From positions 1,371,501 to 1,435,500 of the forward strand of contig OX381720.1 in the NCBI GenBank assembly GCA_947462335.1: DNA of 64,000 nt. The letters are read 5' to 3'. A program made the translations under genes and the position numbers. Below are positions 1 to 10,900 of this stretch, one piece after another; position 1 is the first letter of the stretch; each line of letters begins with the position of its first letter. The DNA comes from Harmothoe impar. Taxonomy: Eukaryota; Annelida; Polychaeta; Phyllodocida; Polynoidae. The notes below the pieces were generated by a model that was given only the letters and a program-made list of their open reading frames with translations, ran no database searches and was not told the DNA's origin.

Positions 1-789
1 ACACCAGGCCTCATTGTGTGGGACTCTTATTGATGGTGAGGCAAGCAACACAAACCGGTTAGCCTGGTATCCTATTCACACAGAACACAAAGCAGCTTCT
101 GTGAGCCACATTTAGTCAACATGAACCTCTACACAAACAGTGCCTCCACCATATACATCCTACAGCAACATTTCTGCCTGTACTCATGTAGAATTTACAT
201 CAATCATTGTAAAAGCTTACAATATAATGATGCCCTCGTTACCAATAGAGTCATCAATAATTAATTTTCGGTGTTTTTTTCTATCCCTGACATTGTGCAA
301 CATAATCAAGTTTCACCCAATCCCTATTTAAACTGATAGCAACATTGATACAACTGAATGGCAGGTTCACCCTTCAGGGTATTGTTCATTTCCTAAATAA
401 CTCTGATATCGTTGAAGGCAAATTGTCGATGCTTTCTGAAAATACCAGCATTAGAGACAAAAGTAGATTAACTCTAAATGTAGAGGTAAATCGAGCCCCT
501 ACCCGTAATGGACTATAGATGCATATATATACACATCTAAGGCCATACAAACATACTCAATCCTATGTTGATAGTATACCTAAGGGGATGGGTGGGTCTT
601 CTTTTATAGGGAGGAGCTAGAAGAGGTCATGTAGTGCACATTCAGGTGTTCACCAGATGTGGCAAAGGGAGGCCTTTATGTACAAAGACTTTTAGAAGTA
701 AGGTAAAGTAACAGGGGCTTTCTGGAATAGGGACATAATGTGTGGTACCAGGAAGCTACTGGCAGTGCAGGATATAGCCTCACTGTCAT
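1..789. other. Left flank outside the recognised palindrome
   Basis: AT-rich non-coding sequence with no ORF of interest. The segment 620-810 is a diverged inverted copy of 29420-29615. The rest shows nothing I can assign. The partner of this stretch beyond 57560 is not recognisable, so the palindrome either ends here or has decayed. Confidence 0.5.
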
Positions 790-810
790 GTGTGACAGAT
801 GCACCACATC
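620..810. repeat. Dispersed repeat, inverted copy of 29420-29615
   Basis: The reverse complement of 29420-29615 aligns along this whole stretch. Shared blocks include GTTATGTAGTGCA versus GTCATGTAGTGCA and the near-identical TTTTAGAAGTAAGGTAAAGT. The two copies are not at mirror-symmetric places, so this is a dispersed repeat rather than part of the large inverted pairing. Confidence 0.7.
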
Positions 811-3479
811 TATTTGCTGAATCAGAACAGAACTTTTTAATGAGAATGGCTGTGTTATTTCACAACTAGTTAATATATGGTAAATAGACAAAATGAAAAC
901 TTTAAAAAAATGGCCATCTACAGTACTTTAGACAGGAGCTCTAGGCAACTGTAACTTTAACCTGCCCCTCCCCATGACTCTGATCCGTGTGTGTTGTATC
1001 AACAAACCCTAACTATTGCCGGCACATGCTGTCTGTGTACTGACAGGTTAGTGCCGTACCCTGGTGGGAAGGTGGGAAAGTACTGCCCCACTTGGAGTAG
1101 GATTGGAATCATATACCATTTCATTCCCATAATAATTCTGTCAAAACTGAGCCAAGCAAACTTAAAGATTTATAATGCAAATTCTAAAAACATGCCCAGT
1201 TGGACAAAATGAGTAGTGATAACCATTTTTATGAGAAGTTAGTTTAATGGATTTCTATTGGTCACTAATCTGATGAGTATGCATTTGAAAGTAAAAGTCT
1301 GGTACTCCTCTGTTCACTTCACAGATAGGGTTGAAGGGTTTTCCTGTGTGGTATATAGAGTAGACATGTGTGTTAAAGATGGCTTGTAAGTTTGATGATA
1401 TACAGCTCACACTTTAATCTGACAGCTGTGATATACAGGCGTCCCCATACCTGACCTGCCCTAGTTGGTTATGTTCAGGTATGCCAGGTTGTTTTCTGGG
1501 CAGAGTGACAGAAAAGGGTAAACATTAGTATTGGTGATCTTTGAGAAGCATCTTTCAGAGGCGAGAGTATAACAATTAATTTCAGCCTATACCTGTATTC
1601 AAGGAGTTAGCCTGCATACTGTTTCATTTGAGAAGGGGTTGGGCTGTCCTCCTTATATGCCTTCTTATACAAAGTAGGCTTTGTGTAAAATCAAAGGTTT
1701 GAGTAACTAAATGTTTGTTCAATAGCAAGTCCATTTAAATCAAATACAAAGGCTGCTTGGTGTGGGATTGGCACACTGTATAAAACATTTTTTGTATATT
1801 AGGCATATTAGGGATATTCTGATATATTAATGTCACACATCTGAACCTTCTGATCCTGCCAGCTTACCTGCTACAATCTGCTTAGATGGATCCATGTATA
1901 TCCTGCAATCATTTACTGAGGTGTGTGATGCACCTGTACTTGTGTGAGATATGTAGATAGGACAGGTGGAGTACCATGCAAGAACCAGCAGCAGCAATGG
2001 GTATAACATTCAGACATGAAGATTACTTCTGTAGAGTTATAACAGTGACACACAATAACATTGTGTCTCCATACTCTCTGCTCCCTCTGCAGCATAGGCT
2101 GTACTTTACCACGTCCCTTTCCAGCTACTAAATTCACACTGTTATCTTGCTAATCTATATAAAATAGTGGCAGCCCTGTTGTCTTGATTGAATCCCTGTA
2201 AGTAGACAGCACCTGATATACTTCAATGTAAACTGACAGGAAGCACACTAACCCTGTGCTATATGAGTGTGTTGTTGTTATCTGTTGTTCATTATTACAC
2301 CATGTGACATTAAACTACAATCTATGTCTCCATAACATGCTGTTCTCTATATGGATGAGCATCCTGTATGGACAGCTTTATCAGTGTATAACAACCATGA
2401 AATGTAATTTGTGAGCTCTAAACATAACAGGGTTCAATCATCTTTATGGAAAGGTTGATATGCACACAGGCTGTGTGAATAATTGTCTCCAGATTACCAC
2501 GTTGTGGAAGTATCTCCGTACAGTTCATAATGCGGTGACATATAGTATCAAGTCAGCTAGAATATAGTCTATTGAAAAATAGCATGAAATGTTACTTGTG
2601 GACTGCAATCAAATTAAATTACTCAATCGATTAAGTTTAGGATGTGGCAGTTTCATCATAGTTAAGGCCTGTGTTATTAGGGGTTTATCATGGGTTTATA
2701 TCTGAAGGTCAATGTAATCTTGTCCTCTTGACTTTTCCTTATTGTAATGTATTTGCCTTTCTGTGTAAGGCCACATTTCCAAAAACTCTGTTTTCCCACT
2801 CACCTAAAACCTTAGTTAGGATTGATAAACAGAGAATACCAAGACAAGCTTGAACATGAAATGATCATCAAAGACAGAAACCTAATTTCATATCAAATTC
2901 TCTTCCGTCAGGACTGACTGAAAAGTCCATCTTTATAATTGTATTTACCGCTTTGTGCCAGGAAGTAAACCATAAAGGCTTTCAGCAATCCCCTGACTTA
3001 AAAGTATCAAGGTTATTTTGCCCTGGTCAGAGGGCCTTCTTTACTGCCTCTATAAACTGATGCAGCACACAAAGTGCCTGAACCATCAAGACCACAGACA
3101 GCCAGGTCTGGGTTAACATCTTAGGTTACAGGCTATTAGAGAAAGGACCAAAAGGTTAATTAAACAGTTCAAGACAAGAGACTTTTGAAGGGTTGACATG
3201 AAGACAGTGCCTTATAGCCTCCTAAAGAAAGTCACCTTCTATTTGCTCTGAATATGGAGTTAGTCTTTAGTTGTGATTTTATGCAATTCAATCTAGTCAT
3301 CCGCCAGCTAACCACATATTGCACTCTTAAAAAGCAAAATTGCTTTTCGCACATCATTATCATACACACCGCGATTAAACTCATCAATAGTACATTCTGA
3401 GATTATAATATTGACCTTTAGCTTTTGGAGATGTTAGAGCCAATATACAATCATGTCTTTGTTGCAACGCCAATGTAAC

Positions 3480-4016
3480 ATTCAAGTAAACTGTGAAAGG
3501 GGTAGCCACAATTCACTGAAACTCTAGTGAATGGAAAAAAGTGCCTTTTAAACAACATTATTTTGACATCATTCTATTTCCAAAAGTCGTTTGAAATCAT
3601 GTAAAGATATAATGTAGGACAAAACTACTTTAACTGTGTTACTGCCTTTGGTTTTCTCTCTGCTCCTTTGAATTCAGACAAAAAATGTATAGAAAAAAAA
3701 CCACCAAACCTTGCTCTTTTCAGCTAGATATCATATTCCAATGCTCAATTCTACAAAAGTGTGTTTCAGACATTAGAGAAAGGAGCCTTTTTGTCCACAT
3801 TACTTAGGTTAACCAGTAAGAGCCTTTGTGGTGGGAGAACTGCAACACAAGCCCATTCATTTAGCATTGATTATATTCAGCTTCTCAAGATGATGACAGT
3901 GATTCTAGGATATTACAGCTGTTTATCAAAAACATACAAATACATTTTCTCATATAACCTATGAAGATCATTACAGAAGATGAAATAATGTTGACTAAAT
4001 CCTGAGGTAAGTTATT
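3480..4016. repeat. High-identity arm tract left of the Crypton
   Basis: Bases about 3720-4016 differ from the reverse complement of 54313-54605 at only about three positions by eye. Blocks 1-2 kb further out (about 1.9-2.5 kb) are nearer 80%. The short open frame 3761-3964 is also open in the partner (54558-54355), but this follows from DNA identity. One of the differences changes an Arg codon to Lys, so coding constraint is not demonstrated. Confidence 0.8.
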
Positions 4017-4035
4017 TAGAGAATAGAAAACGATG

Positions 4036-4146
4036 TTCTTCACGTCGAGACTGTCTGTTGGGCTATAACGCACGATGGTGTCCAGCCTTCATAAGTCTGG
4101 GGACCAGAGTGTGTTATAGGCCAACAGACAGTCGAGATGTGAAGAA
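4036..4146. repeat. Long terminal hairpin at Crypton left end
   Basis: Arms 4036-4073 and 4109-4146 are 38 nt each and pair with five mismatches, around a 35-nt loop. The arm ends are CTATAACGCAC (4063-4073) and GTGTGTTATAG (4109-4119). Similar motifs recur at 7584-7594 and 7615-7625 near the right end. By position these are candidates for recombinase binding or crossover sites; that role is inference. Confidence 0.75.
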
Positions 4147-4189
4147 GGAGTATTCTATTGTCTTTATAAAACGGCCTATAAAACATATT

Positions 4190-4455
4190 TGCTCAAACAC
4201 AGCATGAAATGCTGAAAAAACAACAATAAACTCACTTTATCTCGTCATGATTTGCTTGTGATGAAAGGTCAACTGGCCTGGACTAGGCTACTTCCGGGTC
4301 ACATTTGTAAGAAGGCCTCTGATTGGCTGACATATGGGGACGCTCTGAAATCTCCTGCCTGAGTTTTCCTTTCTCTTCAATGGCAAAGACCACTGAGAAT
4401 CTGCCCTGGAGAGTGACGTTCTTTCAATCTTCAGGCAGATGTTTGGTATAGTGTA
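4190..4455 (+). promoter_or_regulatory. Probable Crypton promoter/5' UTR region
   Basis: This stretch lies between the left hairpin and the first ATG. It contains an inverted CCAAT box in TGATTGGCTGA (4320-4330) and an ETS-like TTCCGGG (4291-4297). No TATA box is obvious at a fixed distance. Assignment rests on position and generic motifs only. Confidence 0.3.
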
Positions 4456-6465
4456 ATGGGTTCGGGCTGTGGATATCTGCTTGGAAACTATCAACATAGA
4501 AGCATGGCTGACATGGCTACGTCTGGTTTGTCACCTCCTCACCATGATTTTCTTTTGCATGAACTAGTATATGTCAACAAATATGGTAAGAAGTATGTGG
4601 GAATAATAGAGAATATCCACAGTAACTTGGGGTATAATGCCTTTATTGTTAGGAATGTGGATGATGGAACTGTGGACCAGTTGCTTAAGATGCAGTTGAC
4701 ACACATCAGAGATGGAACTAGCAGTGACTGGTTTTCAGATGTAATGGACATGGAACTACCAGCACTCTCTCCAGTGCATGTCCCACAGGTACCAGTCCAT
4801 GAGGAAGAAGAAGCAGTAGTCCCAGCACCCGAGCCTCAGGTGAAGCCAGCCTCTTCAAGGTTTGTCCCACAGTCAGAAGATGATATAGCCAAGCTGGCAC
4901 ATGCTTCAAAAAGTGAGAAGACTCACTTCCAGACCAAATGGGGTGTCTCAGTATTCAGAGGTGAGTTCTATTCTAAAGATTCGAAAAACATTTTCTGCCC
5001 CCCCCCTCCCAAACAGGGGTCTAATTGTTCAATCTCCCATCAGATGCCTACATTAAGCAATTTTCAATGGGTAAACATCTTAAAGGCCAAATTTAAAAAA
5101 AAGAAGTATGTTTTAGGTTTCACAAAAAAATCATTTTGGTCAAAGGATTTTGATTAAAAAAAAAAGAAGTTTCTTAAAAGAAAAAAAATTCTTTAAAAAA
5201 GCACACCTTTTTATTTATTTTGGCCTAAGGCAACATGTTCAATATCAATTCGTTTCCACAATATCAAGAAACAAATAAGTAAAATTAACTTTCTTTTTTC
5301 TTCTTTTTCCTCAGCTTGGCTGATTGAAAAGGGACTATTCGCAAACTTCGAAATTCAGCGATCGGATGTCCTGGCCCAACAGCTCAGGCAATTCTATGCG
5401 GAAGTGAGATGCCAGGATCGCAAGGAATACTCTTAATCCAGTCTGCTGTCAATCAGGGCAGCAATCCATCGTCACCTCACCATGCCTCCACACAGCCTGA
5501 CCATCAACATCCTCAAGGATATTTTATTCCTAGATGCCAACAACGTTCTCACAGGGCAAGTAAAAAATCTGAAGAAAAAAGGGCTTGACAAGTCAAAATC
5601 CTATCCCCCAATAACCAAGGCACATATGGCTCAGATATACCAGTCTGGGGCTGTGTCAGTTGATAATCCATTGGAGTTGCAGCGAAAGGTTTTCATAGAA
5701 ATTGTTATGCAGATGGGTCGGAGAGGCCGAGAAGGTCTACATGGTCTCCTCAAGGATCAGATTGTCTTTAAAGAAGATGATGGAGTGGAGTATGCTACTC
5801 TCGACCACAAGCCCTTGGAAAAAAATCACCAATCCATATCTGCAAACACAGATGAGCATGATCAAATCATGTTCGCTACTGGCACAGACCAATGCCCTGT
5901 GAAATCACTGAAACTGTACCTCAGTAAGCTAAACCCTCAACGTGAAAACCTGTTTCAAAGAGCCAAGGATGATAAGTGGGAAGGTTCCGAGATATGGTAT
6001 GAGAACAAGGTATTGGGTGTAAATTCTATTGGTAAATTAATGCCCACAATTTCTGCTGCTGCAAAACTTGATGTCATCTACACCAACCACAGTCTGCGTG
6101 TGACCTGTGTCACAACCCTCAGGCATGCAGGCATGCAGGCTAATGATATTAAGGCTGTGACAGGGCATCAGAACGTGGAAAGCATAGAGCGGTACTCGCG
6201 AGGTCCGAGCATGGCTGTGCGGAAAGAAATGTCCCATGTACTTGCGACAGCCACTTCTGGCAACAGTGAAGTTGGACTTGCAACCACTTCTGGCAACAGT
6301 GAAGTCAGTCGCACCATCCTACCAGAGGAGGAGACTTCACCCCTAAGCTCCCAGATTAACATTGCCAGGGCAAGCTGCACGAGCAACAGCATGGATGTGA
6401 CCAGATCCATGTTCAACAATGTTGTGTTCAATAACTCTACGATCAACATCTCATTCACCAAATAA
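4456..6465 (+). pseudogene. Crypton tyrosine recombinase, two exons, one nonsense codon
   Basis: Encodes the integrase-like enzyme that would excise and integrate the element through a covalent tyrosine-DNA link. Exon 1 is 4456-4960 (168 codons plus one base). Exon 2 starts at 5315 and runs to the stop at 6463-6465. Joining them keeps frame, giving about 551 codons, usual for animal Cryptons. Exon 1 holds a small globular segment (residues about 32-88, starting ELVYVNKYGKKYVG), then a Pro/Glu-rich linker and the start of the core-binding domain (SEKTHFQTKWGVSVF). In exon 2, counted from the ATG at 5482, catalytic Arg is R83 in GRRGREGL, then H203-x-x-R206 in NHSLRVT, H229 in TGHQN and nucleophile Y238 in ERYSRG. 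This resembles the DUF3504/ZMYM-KIAA1958 class. A TAA at 5434-5436 interrupts the frame just after KEYS in the core-binding domain; it is the only break seen. ATGs at 4456 and 4504 both have purine at -3 and G at +4. Confidence 0.85.
4961..5314 (+). other. Phase-1 spliceosomal intron in Crypton recombinase
   Basis: The donor is CAGAG|GTGAGT at 4960/4961. The acceptor is a long pyrimidine tract ending TTTTTCCTCAG at 5314. Splicing joins residues VFR to AWLIEKG, a reading that continues the core-binding domain typical of Crypton proteins. The unspliced frame runs on to 5157 into low-complexity codons, so that 233-residue reading is an artefact. The intron includes a C8TC3 run and A-rich stretches. 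Confidence 0.8.
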
Positions 6466-6613
6466 TTATCATAATTCTGAGATCTAGCAGGATATATATT
6501 ATTCCCCTATTTGATAGTAGGCCAAATGAATTATACATGATCATCAAAAGTGTCTGTAGGGGCCTATTAGCATATGTGTCTTATAGTAATTTATTGAAAA
6601 TACTGTTCTTCAT

Positions 6614-6619
6614 AATAAA
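6614..6619 (+). terminator. Candidate poly(A) signal of the Crypton gene
   Basis: An AATAAA hexamer lies about 150 bp beyond the recombinase stop codon, followed by a TG-rich stretch (GTTGTTGTT). Position and motif fit a 3' end; nothing else confirms use. Confidence 0.45.
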
Positions 6620-6655
6620 TGTTGTTGTTATTGAAAAACAGACTTGTTCTTGTCA

Positions 6656-7185
6656 ATGTAAGCTTTAATTTGATACCACATATGCCGTATCCCTCAATTA
6701 TTTCTATATATTTTTCATGTCCAAAAAAAAAAAGAAAAATAATAACTTCCTATCAACAAAAAATCACACTCACGTTCCCACTTTTTGGATATGTTCCTGG
6801 CGATGTAAGCTTTAATATGATACCACATATGCCCATATCCCTCCATTAGTTCTATAGATATTTAATGTCAAAAAAAAAAAAAAATCCTATCAAAAAAATT
6901 CACACTCACGTTCCCACTTTTTGGAAATGACCGGTACGTGGTTTTTCTTGTTCCTGGCGATGTAAGCTTTAATTTGATACCACATATGCCCATATCCCTC
7001 CATTAGTTCTCTAGATTTTTCTTATACCCCCCCATCTCCCCCCCCAAAAAAAAGTCCTATCAAACTATATTCACACTCACATTCCCACTTTTTAGAAACA
7101 ACCGGTATGTTGTTTTTCTTGTTCCTGGCGATGTAAGCTTTCATTTGATACCACATATGCCCATATCCTTAAATTTTTAACATAT
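6656..7185. repeat. Four-copy tandem repeat in Crypton 3' region
   Basis: Units begin with GATGTAAGCTTTAAT and continue with GATACCACATATGCC. Starts are at about 6656, 6802, 6959 and 7130, giving periods of 147-171 bp; the last unit is partial. Units differ by poly(A) and poly(C) runs and by an ACCGGTACGTGGTT-type insert. Short frames here come from the repeat. Confidence 0.85.
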
Positions 7186-7643
7186 TTATGAAGCCCAAAA
7201 GAAAGTGTAAAACAGTAGATGTTAGATCTACAAGCAAGGAGAGTAGTGTCACAGCAGTCCGTCAGGTGGCAGTACCTCTACCCAGTGTCAGCCAATCACA
7301 GCGCAGTTTACATCCTGCTTTGGCTCCGCCGCTCTGAGTTTGGAGGTAAACACAAACCAGCTGTTCCAAAAGAAAATGACTATTTCTCAGGATCTAGGGC
7401 ACGTATCTGCACCCAACACGCGCTAAATCGAACCTTGGGACCCATAGATTCCAGCTAATGGTGAGTTCTCCTTGAAAGAATCCATAGTTCCCCCCTGTTG
7501 ACCGATTCGCCGATTTCGGAAATCTCGACCGGGTACTGTCACAGTCACTCTGGCCACTCTGTGGCTCAGCGTGCACTGTTGCTCTATAACGAACGGCAGG
7601 TGACTTCTCCAGAGCTATAACGCACGGCCAACCGTTTTATAAT
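7186..7643. other. Crypton right-terminal region
   Basis: Non-coding. It contains AGCCAATCACAG (7291-7302), a CCAAT box on the plus strand, and the paired subterminal motifs CTATAACGAAC (7584-7594) and CTATAACGCAC (7615-7625). It ends CCGTTTTATAAT. The two subterminal motifs are in direct orientation 31 bp apart. Confidence 0.6.
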
Positions 7644-8439
7644 GTTCATTAGGGGTTGTAAAAAGTATATACATGCTGATAGACATGCACAATCTATTAA
7701 TGACTCTTAAGATGTGCTGCTGATTAGATAACATGGCTTAATGGATTCCCGAGAACACACTAAGTTCTTGCTAAATGATATTACATTAGACACAAACTGA
7801 TTATCCAAGTGCCTGGTTACTGTTGGTTTGATCATTCATCCGCACAGCCTATGTAATAAGGTAGGAGGGATCCCGTCCTCACTAAGTTTGGGATCATGGG
7901 CTGCTCCACCAGAGTCCATCTTGGTCCTATATGGGGTCATTTTCTTATTAGCTTTATACTTCCCTTCCCTTGGGGGGGGGGATTAAACAGGAACCAGCAT
8001 GGCTACTTCAAAAGCAGCAATTTCTGGCCAGGAATGTTCTGTATTTTGCAGTTTAAGGAATTTCATGTAGTGTATCCCTTCACTAGAACTACTGTTCACA
8101 AATGCCATCCTCATGAACTCCCTACTCACCTGCGTCTGACTCCCATTCCACTGATGTATTGCTGCTGTTAACACTCACTGAGGTGGGTATGCTGCTATAT
8201 CTGTGTTAGTACAGACAAGTCATGTTGGGAATCAGGTCCGGCTGACACATCATTACCCTACCTCACTATGCTGTCAGACTATAGTGCCCCCATGTCCTCC
8301 CTACTCACCTGTCTACACCAGTACCTGAATCACCTGCCTGATGCCTATTGTCTAACAGTGTACTGTGTGTGTGATGCAGCTGTTAACCCAGTCAGTCTGC
8401 TATGAGGGTATGATATTAACCATTATGGACCATTACTTG
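7644..8439. repeat. High-identity arm tract right of the Crypton
   Basis: Bases 7644-7870 differ from the reverse complement of 54312-54085 at about five positions by eye, and 7880-8439 pairs with 53770-53199 at similar identity. Similarity ends abruptly after GGACCATTACTTG at 8439. A 300-bp segment present only in the right arm (53773-54085) interrupts the pairing at about 7869. Confidence 0.8.
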
Positions 8440-8865
8440 AAAGTGTTGGAGAGCTTCTGTTTAAAGTTATCAATCTTTGTGGAAGATGGCTACAACCAGA
8501 GAACTGACACAACACTACTGTCCGGTTTAAAAAAGTTGATGTGCAATTATTAAGTTTAAGACTCATCATGTGGTTATTCAACAATTTATTGATACCCTGT
8601 TTATTATAGGATAGCCTGTGTAATGGAAACCATGTATATGTTGGGTTGCTCCACTTGACTTGTAAAGTGACTTCCATGTTACCAGGCCACAGTGTCTAGT
8701 GTTATTGTCAGCACAGCTGTGTAATATTCATCCAGGCTCATATGACTATAAGATTAGTACATGTCCCCAGTATGCACCATGTTCCAAAAACTGTCAGAAC
8801 CAGGCTTATGCTGAGCTGATTCTCTGTGCTGAGAAAGGAGCAACACTTGTGTTCTGACCCTCCAT
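8440..8865. other. Left-arm segment with no mirror partner
   Basis: Starts exactly where arm identity stops. The right arm has an unrelated sequence of about 200 bp (53000-53198) at the mirror place. Pairing resumes near 8870 (CCTCCATGGTGTGAAC). No gene or known repeat is recognised. One arm has probably suffered replacement or deletion. Confidence 0.55.
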
Positions 8866-8889
8866 GGTGTGAACCACAGTCTTTTTCTT

Positions 8890-10900
8890 AAGCTGCTTTT
8901 CTAGTCCCTAGTACAATAAGACCTTCATCCCTGTGAATCCCTTCTTCATTAGGCGACGATTCACCTTATAGTGTAATCCAGCTCCCAGGTTTAAAACCAA
9001 AATTGCAGCTTTTGTATTGGCATTACCCGAGGTTCTGCCAATTTCCAGGGTTCCCGCTCATGAACAAAACCTCATCTCTGACTCCTACATATCCCATTAA
9101 CTGTCCTTCCTATATCAGTGTACACATCCCAAGCTGCTCTGAGGCAGCCCAGGTTAGGGTATGGCAAAACAAAGCCCTAATTAGTACTGATCGATACCAT
9201 AGGGCCAAACAAACTTACACTGTACAGGAAACCACTTGTTGTCTGCTTTATTAAACTCGGAAATCAGCTGCAAGAAAAGTGCATGACAAATCTATTAAAT
9301 CTATTTTTAGTGAGGTAGAGGTCATCTGATTTACTGAATTATAGACAATATTTGATTATATTCAAGTAAAAAGGGGAGACAACAGTCTCCTAGATATGTG
9401 AGCACATCTTTTATTTGCCATTCTCTGAGTGTCAACATGATTATATGCTGAAGCAACATCTGCAAAAAGAAACAAGCATACCACACTTCACCCTGAAGGA
9501 AATGTCTTCAAATGGCAATACCTTAGACTTTTAGTCATCATGGGACAATGACATTTGCACACTTTTAATGCTTACTTCACATTAAACCTATTATCATTCA
9601 AATAAAGTTCTCATAAATATCAAAGCTTGTAGTCTTGATTAACTACTGAAGAGTCAATTTGGCGAGACCCACAGTGAAAGGAGGACCAAGTAGAGCAATA
9701 TAGCTTCCAGATAAAGGTTGGTTAGAATACAGCTCACCATAGACATAAATTTACAATGGAAACACCTTCATCTGATGGCCTTCTAGGCCGAGGTTAAAAT
9801 AGTAAGTATCTCATAACATCAACTTTGATTGTTTGAAAAGAACCAGATGTATTGATATTGGATATGTTGAATTTAATTTTCCTACCCAATGTCAAGGTAG
9901 GATCAGCTTTCAGCTTATTTAATTAACCTGAGACTTACCTCATCTTGGATCCAATATCACTACATTTTGTAATATTGCTAGCGGAGTCCTTTTGTTAAAG
10001 ATTACAAAAGATTCTCTCCAAAACAGACAGTCAAAATGTATTGCAGTATTAATGCTAGTAATCATCAATGTAATTCAGTCCTGTTACCATTGAAGTATTT
10101 CTAAGACCACTTTTTATTTCCTTGTATTTTGCTTCAATTCACTGTACAATTTGAGGATATTCTCTGTGCTTAGAAATGAGCAAAACTTTTCTCTTGAGCA
10201 ACTTTTCCAGGTCCCTAGTACAATTAGATCTTCACATCTATCCGCGCCCCTGTGGAGCCCTTCTGCATGAGCTGACGATTCACCTTATAGGGTAAGTTTA
10301 CAACCCAAATAGAACAACATGCAGCTTCTGTCTTGACATTGCCCGAGGTTCTGCCAATTTCCAGGGTTTCTGCTCATCAACAAAACCTCATCTCCGACCT
10401 ATCCCATTAACTTTCCTTTGTACAAAAGTGTACCCATTTAATCACTTCCGTCAAGCTGCTCTGAGTCAGACCAGGTTAGGGCTTACCAGAACAAGGCCCT
10501 ACTAATTACTGATCACTTCCTTAGGTCAAACAAGCTCACATTGTACAGAAACCTACTTCTTCCCTATCCTATTAAACTCAGAAAACTGCTGGATTAAAAC
10601 TGCAATGAAAATGCACAACACAATTATATGCTAATGCAATATCTGCAAAAAAACAAGCGTACCACATTTTACCCTGAAGAAAATATTATCAAATGGCAAT
10701 GCCTGAGATATTTAGTCATCATTGGACAATAGCATTTGCCCACTATTAATGCTCACTTCACATTGACCCTCTCATCATTTGAATGAAGTTCTCATACACA
10801 TCATAGAGTGTAGTCCTGATAAACTACTGAAGAGTAAATTTGGCAAAACCCACATTGAAAGGAGGACCAAATAGAGCAATATAGCTTTCAGATATGCGAC
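8890..10900. repeat. Tandem duplication inside the arm
   Basis: About 8890-9790 and 10190-10900 are diverged direct copies. Shared landmarks are GAGGTTCTGCCAATTTCCAG (9030 and 10350), ATTATATGCT followed by GCAACATCTGCAAAAA or its variant (9440 and 10630), and AAAGGAGGACCAA (9678 and 10858). The same tandem pair appears in the right arm (50440-51310 and 51780-52860), so the tandem event preceded the inverted duplication. No coding frame is conserved across the four copies. Confidence 0.8.

Larger units (their letters stand above)
4017..7643 (+). mobile_element. Crypton DNA transposon, 3.6 kb
   Basis: The boundaries come from the inverted partner arm, which has an uninterrupted site: the partner reads GTAAGTTATT followed directly by GTTCATTAGGGG. 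Here the first block ends at 4016 and the second begins at 7644. The 3627-bp insert holds a two-exon tyrosine recombinase gene and no reverse transcriptase, which is the defining layout of Cryptons (DIRS and Ngaro elements also carry RT). There is no clear target duplication, as expected for tyrosine-recombinase insertion. The ends are only weakly inverted (TAGAAAACG near the left, CGTTTTATA near the right). Subterminal CTATAACGCAC-type motifs occur at both ends. Present in one arm only, so inserted after the palindrome formed or removed from the other arm. Confidence 0.85.

Noticed and set aside
3761..3964. 67-codon frame conserved in the mirror arm (54558-54355)
   Set aside because: Conservation extends equally into flanking non-coding DNA, and one of the few differences is non-synonymous; it is DNA identity, not protein constraint.
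4961..5157. Continuation of exon 1 into a 233-residue protein
   Set aside because: This part is intronic: it follows a GTGAGT donor and encodes Pro- and Lys-rich low-complexity sequence; splicing to 5315 restores the recombinase domain.
7896..8171. 91-codon frame repeated at 53714-53466
   Set aside because: Same reason as 3761-3964; a G/C homopolymer of different length in the two arms breaks the frame.
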